DNA of 64,000 bases from Actinobacteria bacterium OV320 (GCA_001298545.1 LJCX01000001.1:372001-436000), one strand, 5' to 3'. Positions 46,798 through 56,400 are shown, numbered from the stretch's first letter. Notes: a model not told the origin generated them from the sequence alone. A program made the numbers and translations.

Positions 46798-48903
46798 ATG
46801 CCCGCGACTGACGCCGGATCCGACCGCACGATCGCCGAGGCCGTCGACGCGATGGAACTGGTCAACAGTGCCGATCTGAGCCTGGACGGCAGGCTCGCCG
46901 CCTGGTCCGTCGCCCGTATTGAAGGGGACTCCGAGCGGCGCGGTCTCCGCCTGGGCGCGGTGGCCGAGCCGGGTGAACCCCCCCTCGTCCTGGAGTTCGG
47001 CGACTACGACCACACCCCCTCCTTCTCGCCGGACGGCAGCCGTCTGGCGTTCCTCTCGAGCGACGGCCCGGTCACGCGCATCGTGCTCGTACGGCTCGCC
47101 GGCTTGCGCGGCGCTCCCGGTAAGTCCGAGGCCGGCTTCGAGGTGCTCGTCGATCCTGATGAACCCGACCGTTCGGTCTGGGGAAAGCCGGCCTGGAGCC
47201 CGGACGGCCGCCGCATCGCCTACGCGGCGACGCTCCGTACGCGGGTCGCCGGGGCGCCGTACCGGATCACACGGGTGATCGGCTGGGTGGACGGGCTGGG
47301 TTTTGTCGACGACGCCACCGCCGACATCTTCGTCTACGACCTGGACACCGGGAAGCACACCCGGCTCACCGACGACGCGTGGGTCAACACCCAGCCGACG
47401 TGGCTGCTGCCGCCGGACAGTTCCGAATCCCACGAGGCGGGCTCCGGGCCCGCGGCCGGTCCCGCGCGGATCGCCTTCCGCGCGGGCTTCGGGCCGGAGG
47501 AATGGCAGCAGAGTGCCGCGGCCGTCCGTTCCGTCGCCGCCGACGGATCCGACCCGACGGTCACCGAACACCTGCGGGCGCTCGACATCTTTTCCCTCGC
47601 GGCATCGCGCGACGGCCGGATCGCAGTGACCTCCTTCGGTGCGAAGCCGCGCTCGCTGGGGAGGCTGTTCACCCTGGACCCGGCCGGCGGCGCCACCGAG
47701 GAAGCGGCGTCGGGGCACCTGGTCGACCGCACCGCCGGTCTGAGTCTCGACGTCAACGGCGACGTGCTGGGCGACATCGCCATCCCGTTCATGGACCCCG
47801 ACGCGCGACTGCTCGTACATGAGGGCGACGCACTTCTCCGGGTGCACGTCGAAGACCGTCTGGAGGTGCACCGCATCGCACTGGAGGGCGAGCCGCGCAC
47901 CGAGACGCTGCTGGCGGGGCCGGGCTGCTTCTATCCGCTGGCGGTGGCCGGACAGCGCCTGCTGTACGCCACCGGCACTCTCATCAGCCCGCCCGATCTC
48001 TGGGTCCGCGACATGGACACGGGTACGGACGTGCAGATCACCGAGACCGCCACCCGGAACCGGGCCTGCACCGGGCCGCGCACCGCCACCACCTTCCGCG
48101 TCCCCACGGAGAACGGCCCGCAGGTCCAGGCCAAATTCCTGCGGCCCGCGTTCGCCGTCGGAGCACTGCCGACCGTTCTGCTCATCCACGGCGGCCCCAA
48201 ATCGGCCTACGGGGAGGCCTACGTCACCGACGCCCACCTGCTGTGCGACGCCGGTTTCGGGGTGCTCATGGTCAACCCCCGTGGCTCGCGCGGCTACGGC
48301 ATGGAATTCGCCGACGCCATCATCGGTGACTGGGGCAACGACGACTTCCACGACCTGATGGCGGCGGTGGACTTCGCGGTGGGGGAGGGGTGGGCCGACC
48401 CGGAGCGACTCGGGGTCGCCGGTCTGTCGTACGGGGGTTACATGTCCAGTTGGATCGTCGGCCACACCGGCCGGTTCAAGGCCGCCGTCATCGAGAATCC
48501 GGTGACGAACTTCTCCAGCATGTACGGCACCAGCGACGTGGGGCTCACCTTTCTTCCCGCCGTGCTGGATGCCGTGCCCCAGACCGACTCCGAGCGGTAT
48601 TGGAAGCTGTCACCGATCTCCATGGCTCACACCTGCACCACCCCCACCCTGTTGATCCAGGGCGAGGCCGATCACCGCTGCCCGCCGGAGCAGAGCAAGC
48701 AGTTCTACTCGGTGCTGCGGCGCGCCGGTTGCGTCGCCGAGATGCTGATGCTGCCCGACGCGTCCCACGAAGGATCCGTCTCGGGTCCGGTCCCGTCGCG
48801 CCGTGCTCAGAACGAGGCGTTGGTCGACTGGATGGTGCGTCACGTCAAGGTGATCGGCCCGGCCGGGCAGGGCGCCGCAGGCGTGCGACACGACGCGGGC
48901 TGA
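46798..48903 (+). CDS. S9 family prolyl oligopeptidase / acyl-peptide hydrolase
   Basis: This 701-residue serine peptidase has an N-terminal WD-like beta-propeller of about 420 residues (HTPSFSPDGSRLAFLSSDGP, KPAWSPDGRRIAYAATLRTR) that gates access. The C-terminal alpha/beta hydrolase domain has LLIHGGPKSAYGEAY, Ser in RLGVAGLSYGGYMSSWI (~544), Asp in LLIQGEADHRCPPEQS and His in MLPDASHEGSVSG. ATG 46798 has GGAGG seven bases ahead. There is no signal peptide, so it cleaves short imported peptides in the cytosol. It stands between two promoters of one putative regulon. Confidence 0.93.
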   Translation: MPATDAGSDRTIAEAVDAMELVNSADLSLDGRLAAWSVARIEGDSERRGLRLGAVAEPGEPPLVLEFGDYDHTPSFSPDGSRLAFLSSDGPVTRIVLVRLAGLRGAPGKSEAGFEVLVDPDEPDRSVWGKPAWSPDGRRIAYAATLRTRVAGAPYRITRVIGWVDGLGFVDDATADIFVYDLDTGKHTRLTDDAWVNTQPTWLLPPDSSESHEAGSGPAAGPARIAFRAGFGPEEWQQSAAAVRSVAADGSDPTVTEHLRALDIFSLAASRDGRIAVTSFGAKPRSLGRLFTLDPAGGATEEAASGHLVDRTAGLSLDVNGDVLGDIAIPFMDPDARLLVHEGDALLRVHVEDRLEVHRIALEGEPRTETLLAGPGCFYPLAVAGQRLLYATGTLISPPDLWVRDMDTGTDVQITETATRNRACTGPRTATTFRVPTENGPQVQAKFLRPAFAVGALPTVLLIHGGPKSAYGEAYVTDAHLLCDAGFGVLMVNPRGSRGYGMEFADAIIGDWGNDDFHDLMAAVDFAVGEGWADPERLGVAGLSYGGYMSSWIVGHTGRFKAAVIENPVTNFSSMYGTSDVGLTFLPAVLDAVPQTDSERYWKLSPISMAHTCTTPTLLIQGEADHRCPPEQSKQFYSVLRRAGCVAEMLMLPDASHEGSVSGPVPSRRAQNEALVDWMVRHVKVIGPAGQGAAGVRHDAG

Positions 48904-49038
48904 CCCCAGGAGCCCCGGATGAATGCGCTGACCTGCGAAGACATAGCCGCCACGCCGAACCGTCCCGAGTGGGTCCATCCCTTTTCACCCTCCTGTCTAG
49001 ACGGACGACTCAAGCCGTCGTAGATTGAAGGTGTCGGT

Positions 49039-49055
49039 TGGTAGATAACTTACGA
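49039..49055. promoter_or_regulatory. Second, imperfect copy of the TNGTAR-N5-TTACGA operator
   Basis: TGGTAG-ATAAC-TTACGA (49039-49055) lies 17 bp before the substrate-binding protein start. It keeps the right half and the following AAC of the site at 46760-46776 (TTACGAAAC) and the same half-site spacing. Its left half is degenerate. Confidence 0.6.
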
Positions 49056-49071
49056 AACTGCGAGGGAAGTT

Positions 49072-50622
49072 ATGCGTAAGTCAGCAACCCAGGCCACAGC
49101 GTGCGGTGCCGCGCTGACGGCCGCCGCCCTCCTCCTGAGCGGGTGCGGCGCCAGTGGGTCGGCTTCCCCGGAAAAGTCCGCCACCGGTCCCGCGAAGCGG
49201 GGCGGCTCGCTCGCGATGTCGCTCGGCAGCGCCATCGACACCTGGAACCCGCAGAAGGCACTGGCGACCCAGAGCTTCAGAGTGTTCCCACAGGTGTACG
49301 CGTCGCTCCTGCGCTCCACCCCGGACGGCAAGAAGGTCCTGCCGGCCCTGGCCTCGTCGTACAAGACCGATCCCGCGGCCAAGACCCTGACGTTCACGCT
49401 GAACCCGGCCGCGAAGTTCAGCGACGGCAAGCCCGTCACCTCCGCGGACGTCAAGTTCTCCGAAGGACTGTGGAGCAAGGGCGAGCTGTACGGCAGCTAC
49501 TTCTCCTCCATCAAGTCCGTGGAGACGCCGGACCCGAAGACCGTCGTCTTCAACCTGTCCCAGGCCGACGAGACCCTGCCCGCAGTCCTGTCCACCGCCA
49601 ACGCCGCGGTCTTCCCCGACAACTACGGCGGCAAGAGCGAGGCGGCGTACTGGAAGAAGCCCGTCGGGGCAGGCCCCTTCATGGTCAACAAGGAGGCCGT
49701 GGGGCAGTCCATCAGCCTTGCCCGCAATCCGCACTACTACCGGTCCGGCCTGCCCTACCTCGACGGCGTCGACTACAAGGTCGTCGCGGACGGGGGCCAG
49801 CAGCTCCTGCAGTTCCAGAGCGGGGCCGTGGACGTCGTCAACGGTGTGGAGCTCGAGGCGGCCGCCCAGTACCCCAAGGACAGCATCGTCGGCGCACCGT
49901 CGTCCGGGGTCAGCGTCCTGACCACGAACACGAAGTCCGGACCCCTCAAGGACGGCCGCCTCCGGAAGGCGATCGCGCTGGCCGTCGACTACAAGAAGCT
50001 CGTCGCCGGCGGATACGTCGGAGAGGCGAGCCTAGCGACGTCACTGCTGCCACAGCAGGTCCCCGGCGTCACCAAGTGCCCCACCTGCACGTGGTCCACC
50101 ACCGATCTGGCCGAGGCCAAGGACCTGGTTGAGCAGTCCGACTACAGCGGCCAGAACCTCGAGCTGATCGTGTCCAGCGACTCGGGCCCCGGCAAGCTCG
50201 CCGCGCAGGCCCTCGTCCCGATGCTGGCCGAAGCCGGCGTCAAGGTCTCCGTCAATCCACAGCCGACCAGCTCCCTCATCGACAAACTGAGCAAGAGCGA
50301 CTTCCAGCTCGGAGTGATCACCTACAGCGCCCTCGCCCCCACCCCCATCGACCCCCTCGGCTTCCTCGCGGCGACGGGCAACGTGTTCTCCCAGTCCGAC
50401 CCCGAGCCGGACAACAAGGCACTGGTGGCCGTCCACGCCGCAAGCACCCCGGCCGAGGTCAAGACCGCGGTGCAGGGCTTCGAAGCCGCCGCCAACGCAA
50501 GCTACGCGGTGATCCCCCTGGCCGTGCCCAACGCCCTCGACGCGGTCGCCGACCGGGTCCAGGGATTCGTCGCCGCGCCCTACCAGGCGTACTGCGCGGA
50601 CGAACTCAGCATCAAGAACTGA
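49072..50622 (+). CDS. ABC transporter substrate-binding lipoprotein (peptide/opine type)
   Basis: This 516-residue family-5 solute-binding protein (SBP_bac_5) has a lipoprotein signal with lipobox LLLSGC at about residue 25. Family patterns are VYASLLRSTPDGKKVLPALA, LTFTLNPAAKFSDGKPVTSA, YWKKPVGAGPFMVNK and ISLARNPHYYRSGLPYLDGV. ATG 49072 follows GAGGGAAG. It captures oligopeptides, or opine- or nickel-type ligands, outside the membrane for the permeases downstream. The operon order (binding protein, two permeases, two ATPases) is that of dpp/opp systems. Confidence 0.94.
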   Translation: MRKSATQATACGAALTAAALLLSGCGASGSASPEKSATGPAKRGGSLAMSLGSAIDTWNPQKALATQSFRVFPQVYASLLRSTPDGKKVLPALASSYKTDPAAKTLTFTLNPAAKFSDGKPVTSADVKFSEGLWSKGELYGSYFSSIKSVETPDPKTVVFNLSQADETLPAVLSTANAAVFPDNYGGKSEAAYWKKPVGAGPFMVNKEAVGQSISLARNPHYYRSGLPYLDGVDYKVVADGGQQLLQFQSGAVDVVNGVELEAAAQYPKDSIVGAPSSGVSVLTTNTKSGPLKDGRLRKAIALAVDYKKLVAGGYVGEASLATSLLPQQVPGVTKCPTCTWSTTDLAEAKDLVEQSDYSGQNLELIVSSDSGPGKLAAQALVPMLAEAGVKVSVNPQPTSSLIDKLSKSDFQLGVITYSALAPTPIDPLGFLAATGNVFSQSDPEPDNKALVAVHAASTPAEVKTAVQGFEAAANASYAVIPLAVPNALDAVADRVQGFVAAPYQAYCADELSIKN

Positions 50623-50662
50623 CGATCATGCACGGCACCGTCAAAGGAAGGGAGGGAGTTTC

Positions 50663-51601
50663 GTGGTAGCGATGAGAGTCCTGCTCGGCAGACTGCTTCA
50701 GCTGCTTCTTGTTCTGCTCGCGGTCACGCTCGTGGTGTTCGTGCTGACCCAGATCGCGCCGGGCGACGCCGCCAGACTGCGCCTGGGACCACGAGCCTCG
50801 CCCGAAGCAGTGAGCGAACTGCGCCATCAACTGGGGCTCGACCGCAGTCTGCCGCAGCAGTACCTGGCCTATGTCAACCGGGTGCTGCACGGCGACTTCG
50901 GGACGTCGATCGACGGCCAGCGAGTCAGCAGCATCATCGGCCAGCGGATCAGTGACACGCTGTGGCTCCTGCTCGGCACCCTGATGCTCGCCGTGCCCGC
51001 CGCGCTCGTCCTGGCATGGACCGCCGCCTGGTTCAGGGACCGCTCCGTCGACCACGTCATCAGGCTGGGCGTTCTGCTGGCCCTGTTCCTGCCGGCGTTC
51101 TGGGTCGGATTCCTGCTGATCAGGCTGGTGGCCATCCCCACCGCATGGTTCCCCGTCGCGGACCTGGGGTCCAGCCCGGGAGACCTCATCCGGTCACTGG
51201 TGCTGCCCTCGCTCACCGGAGCGATCATCCTCACCCCCATCCTCGTGCGAAGTCTGAGATCAAGTCTGATCGACGTCCTCGACTCCGAGTACATCGCGGT
51301 CGCCCGTTCGCTCGGAGTGGGAGGCAGCACCCTGATCGTCCGCCATGTGCTGCGCAACGCTCTCGGCCCGGTCCTCACGCTCCTCGCACTGAACGTCGGC
51401 TACCTCTTCTTCGGAGTCGTCATCCTTGAAGCCACCTTCAACATCTCCGGGCTGGGCAGCGCACTGGTCGAGGCGTCCGCGAAACGAGACGTCTACACGG
51501 TCCAGGGCATCACACTGCTCTTCGCCACCGGAGTCGTGCTGGCCAACACCCTCGGTGAGACCGCCGTCTCGCTGCTCGATCCGAGGACGGTCAGCGCATG
51601 A
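50663..51601 (+). CDS. ABC transporter permease (DppB/OppB type)
   Basis: This 312-residue inner-membrane permease has six predicted TM segments, for example LLQLLLVLLAVTLVVFVLTQ at the start and LLGTLMLAVPAALVLAWTAA. The EAA-loop motif is near EYIAVARSLGVGGSTLIVRH. The N-terminal TM helix followed by a periplasmic loop (LRHQLGLDRSLPQQYLAYVN, GDFGTSI) is typical of OppB. GTG 50663 follows GGGAGGGAG. It overlaps the next gene by 4 bp and pairs with it to form the channel. Confidence 0.94.
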   Translation: MVAMRVLLGRLLQLLLVLLAVTLVVFVLTQIAPGDAARLRLGPRASPEAVSELRHQLGLDRSLPQQYLAYVNRVLHGDFGTSIDGQRVSSIIGQRISDTLWLLLGTLMLAVPAALVLAWTAAWFRDRSVDHVIRLGVLLALFLPAFWVGFLLIRLVAIPTAWFPVADLGSSPGDLIRSLVLPSLTGAIILTPILVRSLRSSLIDVLDSEYIAVARSLGVGGSTLIVRHVLRNALGPVLTLLALNVGYLFFGVVILEATFNISGLGSALVEASAKRDVYTVQGITLLFATGVVLANTLGETAVSLLDPRTVSA

Positions 51602-52488
51602 CTGACACGGCAAAGATCGCGGCGGAGGAAGCACCGCCCGCCCGCAAGCCCCGCAGCCGACGCCGGCGCGGCGACGGCAAGGTGGCCGTCGGGATGGTCA
51701 TCGTCGGGCTGTTCGTCCTGGCGGCGGTCTTCGCACCGCTCATCACCAGCGGGCACCCGGCCGACCAGGATCTGCTGAACCGGCTGGCGCCGCCCTCGCA
51801 CGCCCACCTTCTCGGCACCGACCAGCTCGGCCGTGACGAATGGACACGGCTGGTCTACGCGATCCGGGTGGACCTGCGCGTGGCGCTCCTCGGCTCGCTC
51901 ATCCCGGCGATTCTGGGCAGCCTGATCGGCATCGCCGCGGGCCTCGGCAGCAGCTGGCTGGACACAGCCATCATGCGCACCTCGGACATCGTCGTCTCGC
52001 TGCCGCTGTTCATCTTCTTCATCGCCCTGGTCGGCCTCCTCGGCCCCGGCACCGGATTCCTGTTCCTCGGTCCCGGCGAGCTACCGTTGATCATCGGGTT
52101 CACCGTCATCTCCTGGGTGGTGTACGCACGTCTGCTGCGCAGCGAAGTACGCAGGGTGCGCTCCATGGACTATGTCCGCGCCGCGCGCCTCGGCGGCCTG
52201 CCACGATGGCGAGTCATCGGCTGGCACATCGTGCCGAACTCGATCGGCCAGACCGTCGTGTACTTGTTCGTCGATGTCGGGCTGGCCGTCGTGGCCATCT
52301 CGACCCTGTCCTTCCTGGGCGTCGGCATCCCCATCGAAACCCCGGAATGGGGCGCGATGATCCAGTCCGGCCGCACTGTCATCCAGACCAACTGGTGGCT
52401 GATCGCCGCGCCCGGAGCCGCGATCGCCCTCATCGGAATGGGCCTCGCCCTGATCGGGGACGGCTTGGACGATCGGATCAAATCATGA
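51598..52488 (+). CDS. ABC transporter permease (DppC/OppC type)
   Basis: This 296-residue permease has the OppC N-terminal TM (VAVGMVIVGLFVLAAVFAPL), the conserved HLLGTDQLGRDEWTRLVYAI segment, five more TM segments and the EAA loop SMDYVRAARLGGLPRWRVIG. ATG 51598 overlaps the previous stop by ATGA, as does its own stop with the next start, so translation is coupled through the operon. Confidence 0.94.
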   Translation: MTDTAKIAAEEAPPARKPRSRRRRGDGKVAVGMVIVGLFVLAAVFAPLITSGHPADQDLLNRLAPPSHAHLLGTDQLGRDEWTRLVYAIRVDLRVALLGSLIPAILGSLIGIAAGLGSSWLDTAIMRTSDIVVSLPLFIFFIALVGLLGPGTGFLFLGPGELPLIIGFTVISWVVYARLLRSEVRRVRSMDYVRAARLGGLPRWRVIGWHIVPNSIGQTVVYLFVDVGLAVVAISTLSFLGVGIPIETPEWGAMIQSGRTVIQTNWWLIAAPGAAIALIGMGLALIGDGLDDRIKS

Positions 52489-53468
52489 CCGGGACCGAAC
52501 CCGTGATCGAGATCGCGAACCTGTCGATCGCCGCGGCACAGAGCGGGGTCACCCTCGTGGACGATGTGTCCCTGCACGTCGACGCCGGTGAATGCCTGGG
52601 GATCGTCGGCGAGTCCGGATCCGGCAAGAGCCTCACACTGCGCTCCATACTGGGCCTTCTGCCGCCCGCACTGCACCGGACACAGGGCACCGTGCGGTTC
52701 CAGGGGGAGAAGGAGGGACTGAGGCCCGTCGAGCCGCGCGAACTGCGCGGCCACGGAGTCTCGATGATCTTCCAGGAACCGATGAGCTCACTGAACCCGA
52801 CCATGCGCATCGGAGACCTGGTCGCAGCCGGCCCGCGGGCGCGGGGTGTGTCCCGCCGGGCCGCGGCCGACCAGGCACTGCGACTGCTCGCCGAAGTCGG
52901 AGTGCCGCACCCGGAGCAACGGGCCCGGGCCTGGCCGCACCAGCTCTCCGGCGGGCTGCGGCAGCGCGTGATGATCGCCATGGCGCTGTCGGTGGAACCG
53001 AGGCTTCTCCTCTGCGACGAGCCGACGACCGCGCTGGACACCACTGTCCAGGACCAGATCCTCACCCTGGTGGAACGCCTGCGGATCGAACGGGGTCTGG
53101 CACTGATCTTCGTCAGTCACGACCTGTCGGTCATCTCCCGCATCGCCGACCGCACCGCGGTGATGTACGCCGGCCGCATCATCGAACATGGCCCCACAGG
53201 TGCCCTGGTCGACAGCCCCCGCCACCCCTACACCCGGGCCCTGATCGAGTCGATGCCCCAACTGCACGGGCCGCCGGTCCGGTTGAAGACCATCAACGGC
53301 TCCCCGCCCACCGCGGGCCGGCTTCCCCCCGGCTGTCGCTTCGCCCCACGCTGTCCCCTCGCGGTGGACGCCTGTCACCAGGCGGATCCGCCGTTGCTGA
53401 ACATCGGCCCGCACCGCGCCACAGCATGTCTGCGGCAGGCCGAGATGAACGTTGGAGAGCCGGTATGA
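52485..53468 (+). CDS. ABC transporter ATP-binding protein (DppD/OppD type)
   Basis: This 327-residue ATPase has Walker A LGIVGESGSGKSLTLRSI, Q-loop MIFQEPMSSLNP, signature LSGGLRQRVMIAMAL, Walker B RLLLCDEPTTALD and H-loop IFVSHDLSVIS. The C-terminal oligopeptide extension GCRFAPRCPLAVDACH probably carries the Fe-S or disulfide Cys cluster known in this subgroup. ATG 52485 overlaps the permease stop (ATGA). It powers uptake with the next gene. Confidence 0.95.
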   Translation: MTGTEPVIEIANLSIAAAQSGVTLVDDVSLHVDAGECLGIVGESGSGKSLTLRSILGLLPPALHRTQGTVRFQGEKEGLRPVEPRELRGHGVSMIFQEPMSSLNPTMRIGDLVAAGPRARGVSRRAAADQALRLLAEVGVPHPEQRARAWPHQLSGGLRQRVMIAMALSVEPRLLLCDEPTTALDTTVQDQILTLVERLRIERGLALIFVSHDLSVISRIADRTAVMYAGRIIEHGPTGALVDSPRHPYTRALIESMPQLHGPPVRLKTINGSPPTAGRLPPGCRFAPRCPLAVDACHQADPPLLNIGPHRATACLRQAEMNVGEPV

Positions 53469-54421
53469 GCGCCCTCATCGAACTGGACGACATCGAGGTC
53501 CACTTCGACGTGAAGACCCGGCGATCCGGGACGCCCGCGACCCTGCGGGCCGTCGACGGAGTCAGCCTCGCCGTCGAACGCTCGCAGTGCCTGGGCGTGG
53601 TCGGTGAGTCCGGGTGCGGCAAGTCGACGCTGGCCTGCGTACTCGTCGGGCTGACAGCGCCGACCGCCGGACGAGTCCGTTACGACGGCCGGGAGATCGG
53701 CGTCGACCGCTCCAAGGACCTACGCCGTCGGGTCCAGATGGTCTTCCAGGACCCGGTCGCCTCGCTCAACCCCCGCCGACGGGTCCGTTCCGTGCTGTCC
53801 GAGCTCATCGACTGCCACGACCTCGTCCCGGAGGCGGGGATGACCTCCGCCCTGAACTCGCTCATGGACATGGTCAACCTGCCCCGGCGTGTGCTGGACG
53901 CGCGACCGCGCGAGCTGTCCGGGGGACAGCGCCAGCGCGTCGCGATCGCGCGTGCCCTCGCGGTCCAGCCCGACATACTCGTCGCCGACGAGGCGGTGTC
54001 GGCCCTGGACGTGTCCGCCCAGGCGACCGTGGTCAACCTGCTGGCGGACCTGCGCGCCGAACTCGGCCTGACGATCGTGTTCATCTCCCACGACCTGGGC
54101 ATCATCAGAACGCTCTGCGACCGGGTTGCGGTGATGTACGCGGGCCGGGTGGTCGAGGAGGGGCCGGCGGACACCGTCTTCGCCTCGGCCCAGCACCCCT
54201 ATACCCGTGCGCTGCTGCGGGCCGCGCCGGACCTGGGCCGACGAGGCACCGGGTCACGGTCGCCGGCGCTGGAAGGCGAACCCTCCGGAGCCCTCGACGT
54301 CATCACCGGCTGTCCGTTCGTGTCCCGGTGCCCGGAGGCCGAGGCCATCTGCTCAGCGGCCCCGCCGGCCTACGTCGGCGACGGAACGCACCGCACCGCC
54401 TGCATCCACGCGGCCCACTAG
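53465..54421 (+). CDS. ABC transporter ATP-binding protein (DppF/OppF type)
   Basis: This 318-residue ATPase has Walker [20 protein letters not shown]-loop [16 protein letters not shown], signature [16 protein letters not shown], Walker [14 protein letters not shown] (DEA instead of the more usual DEP, a known variant) and H-loop [10 protein letters not shown]. The C-terminal motif [15 protein letters not shown] is present. ATG 53465 overlaps the previous stop (ATGA). The stop codon lies inside the terminator stem, so the operon ends here. Confidence 0.95.
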   Translation: MSALIELDDIEVHFDVKTRRSGTPATLRAVDGVSLAVERSQCLGVVGESGCGKSTLACVLVGLTAPTAGRVRYDGREIGVDRSKDLRRRVQMVFQDPVASLNPRRRVRSVLSELIDCHDLVPEAGMTSALNSLMDMVNLPRRVLDARPRELSGGQRQRVAIARALAVQPDILVADEAVSALDVSAQATVVNLLADLRAELGLTIVFISHDLGIIRTLCDRVAVMYAGRVVEEGPADTVFASAQHPYTRALLRAAPDLGRRGTGSRSPALEGEPSGALDVITGCPFVSRCPEAEAICSAAPPAYVGDGTHRTACIHAAH

Positions 54422-54439
54422 GGCGCTGAAGCGCCCTAG
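54418..54439 (+). terminator. Terminator of the ABC transporter operon
   Basis: CTAGGGCGCT (54418-54427) and AGCGCCCTAG (54430-54439) form a compact perfect hairpin (9-bp stem with TGAA loop) that includes the stop codon. Confidence 0.88.
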
Positions 54440-54794
54440 GCCGCAGGACCGCGCCGTCGGCCGGTGCCGCACACGGCATCGGCCTACGTGGCCGTCAGAC
54501 CACCGGAAGCCGGTGGCCGGACGGCACGGCAGCGCCGGTCAGACACACCGGAACCCCGGGATCCCGGGTGCCGTCACCCAGGTCTGCCGAGGTGGGGCGG
54601 CCGGATTCCGCCTCACCCGTTCTACAGGGCATCGCGTCGCACAGCCCGCGAACCCCGACTTCCCGCGCACGCCGTCCGCACCGGCGTCCAGGGCCTACCG
54701 GATCAACTCGCCGACGAGGGCAGCCGACTGCCGGCCGATGACCCTCTGCGCCTCCGGACCCCACGGCACACGCAAGCCACCGAAAGGCACCACA
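54422..54794. other. Interval of about 373 bp before the truncated acyl-CoA dehydrogenase
   Basis: After the terminator no gene is supported. The plus-strand frame leading into the acyl-CoA dehydrogenase remnant is open but has no protein-like content. A promoter for the downstream 2-oxo-acid dehydrogenase genes should lie here or at 55116-55236; no boxes are convincing. Confidence 0.5.
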
Positions 54795-55115
54795 GTGAAC
54801 GTCGAGCGTGAACTCCCGTCCGACGAAGCCCATGAGCTGATGGCGCTCACCGCCGAGATCGCGGACAAGGAACTCGCTCCACGAGCGGCGGACTTCGAGC
54901 AGTCCGAGCGCTTTCCCCGCGAGGTCTTCAGGATCCTCGGGTCGGCCGGGCTCCTCGCACTGCCGTTCCCCGAAGAGTTCGGTGGCGCCGGCTACGTCCG
55001 CGACCACCCGGTCGAGCGCTACATGCGCGAGGCCAAGGTCACGCAGATCTTCGAAGGCACCAACCAGATCCAGCGCCTGCTCATCAGCCGCGATCTCGCC
55101 CGCCCTCAGAGCTGA
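54795..55115 (+). pseudogene. Acyl-CoA dehydrogenase with in-frame internal deletion
   Basis: This 106-residue frame from GTG 54795 begins like a normal acyl-CoA dehydrogenase N-terminus ([35 protein letters not shown]). It then passes directly into the family C-terminus ([39 protein letters not shown]). Full-length members are about 380 residues, so roughly 270 residues, including most FAD- and acyl-CoA-binding parts, are missing. The join falls at GGAGY, a motif present at both sites in intact relatives, suggesting deletion by a short direct repeat (about 54981-54994). The frame and start are intact, so a small product might still be made. Confidence 0.8.
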
Positions 55116-55236
55116 CACCGCCCGGACGCACCCGCCGCTCGCCCCGCGCCGACCACGGGTTCGGCGTCACCGCCCGGCTCGTCCGTCGCGGCGACCACAT
55201 GGTCCCGCGGGCGACGACACTTCGAAGGAGGCCCGA

Positions 55237-56400
55237 ATGCCGCGAACGCCCCGCACATCCGCGAAGGCCAAGGACCGGAGCAGTCCGATCCAGTTGCTGA
55301 CTCCGGAGGGGGAGATCGTCAGAGACAACAAGCTGCCGTTCGACCCGCTCAGTGCCGACCTGCCCGCCCTGTACCGGGACATGGTGATGACCCGCCGCCT
55401 CGACACCGAGGCCATCGCGCTGCAGCGGCAGGGCGAACTGGGCCTGTGGCCCTCACTGTTCGGGCAGGAGGCGGCACAAGTGGGAGCCGCACGGGCCCTG
55501 TTGCCGAACGACATGGTCTTCCCCACCTACCGGGAGCACGGCGTGGCCTGGTGCCGCGGCCTCGACCCGGCATCACTCCTCGGCCTCTTCCGGGGCACGA
55601 CCCTGGGTGGCTGGGACCCGGCAGACGCCAACTTCAACCTGTACACCCTGGTGATCGGCGCCCAGACCCTGCACGGCGTCGGATACGCGATGGGAATCGT
55701 CCGTGACCTCGCACGCGACCTCCTCGACACGTCCAAGGGCGGGACCGGTGAACTCCCGGCGGTCCTCGTCTTCCTCGGGGACGGGGCATTGAGCGAGGGC
55801 GAGACCAACGAGGCGTTCATCTGGGCGACGACCCAGTCGCTTCCGGTGGTCTTCTTCTGCCAGAACAACCAATGGGCGATCTCGGCCCCGTACAGCGTGC
55901 AGAGCACCGTGCCGGTCGCCCAGCGTGCCGCCGGCTTCGGGCTCCCCGGCGTGCGGGTCGACGGCAACGACGTTCTGGCCTGCCTCGCCGCCACCCGACG
56001 CGCGCTGCGCAAGGCCCGTACCGGCGGCGGCCCGACGTTGATCGAGGCCTTCACCTACCGCCGTAACGCCCACACCACGGCAGACGACGCCTCCCGCTAC
56101 CGGGAGAGCGCCGAGGAGAAGGAGTGGGCGGGCAAAGACCCCATCGCCCGTCTCCACGCCCATCTGACGGCGACCGGCGCGGTCGAGCCCGCGTTCTTCG
56201 ACGAGGTCGAGGCCGAGGCGAAGGACTTCGCGGAAGGACTGCGCTCCCGGTGCCGGGCACTGCCCGAGCCCGACGCGTCCCTCCCCTTCGAACACACCTA
56301 CGCCGAGATGACGCCCGAGCTGCACCGTCAGCTCGCCCACCACCGTGCCCACCTGGCTTCGTTGCAGGAGACCGCCGAGCACGCAGGAGACCGCGCATGA
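55237..56400 (+). CDS. 2-oxo-acid dehydrogenase E1 alpha subunit (PDH/BCKDH)
   Basis: This 387-residue TPP-dependent E1 alpha shows the TPP/Mg motif VFLGDGALSEGETNEAFIWA ending in VVFFCQNNQWAIS (GDG...NN). Further motifs are PSLFGQEAAQVGAARALLPN, DMVFPTYREHGVAW, and the phosphorylation-loop-like TYRRNAHTTADDASRYR. ATG 55237 follows AAGGAGG. It decarboxylates pyruvate or a branched-chain 2-oxo acid; motifs do not decide between them. It overlaps E1 beta by 4 bp. No E3 gene is present, so a shared lipoamide dehydrogenase is expected. Confidence 0.94.
   Translation: MPRTPRTSAKAKDRSSPIQLLTPEGEIVRDNKLPFDPLSADLPALYRDMVMTRRLDTEAIALQRQGELGLWPSLFGQEAAQVGAARALLPNDMVFPTYREHGVAWCRGLDPASLLGLFRGTTLGGWDPADANFNLYTLVIGAQTLHGVGYAMGIVRDLARDLLDTSKGGTGELPAVLVFLGDGALSEGETNEAFIWATTQSLPVVFFCQNNQWAISAPYSVQSTVPVAQRAAGFGLPGVRVDGNDVLACLAATRRALRKARTGGGPTLIEAFTYRRNAHTTADDASRYRESAEEKEWAGKDPIARLHAHLTATGAVEPAFFDEVEAEAKDFAEGLRSRCRALPEPDASLPFEHTYAEMTPELHRQLAHHRAHLASLQETAEHAGDRA

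Noticed and set aside
48990..49030. Terminator between the S9 peptidase and the transporter genes
   Set aside because: Only weak overlapping stems (about 5 bp) can be drawn; not enough to call.
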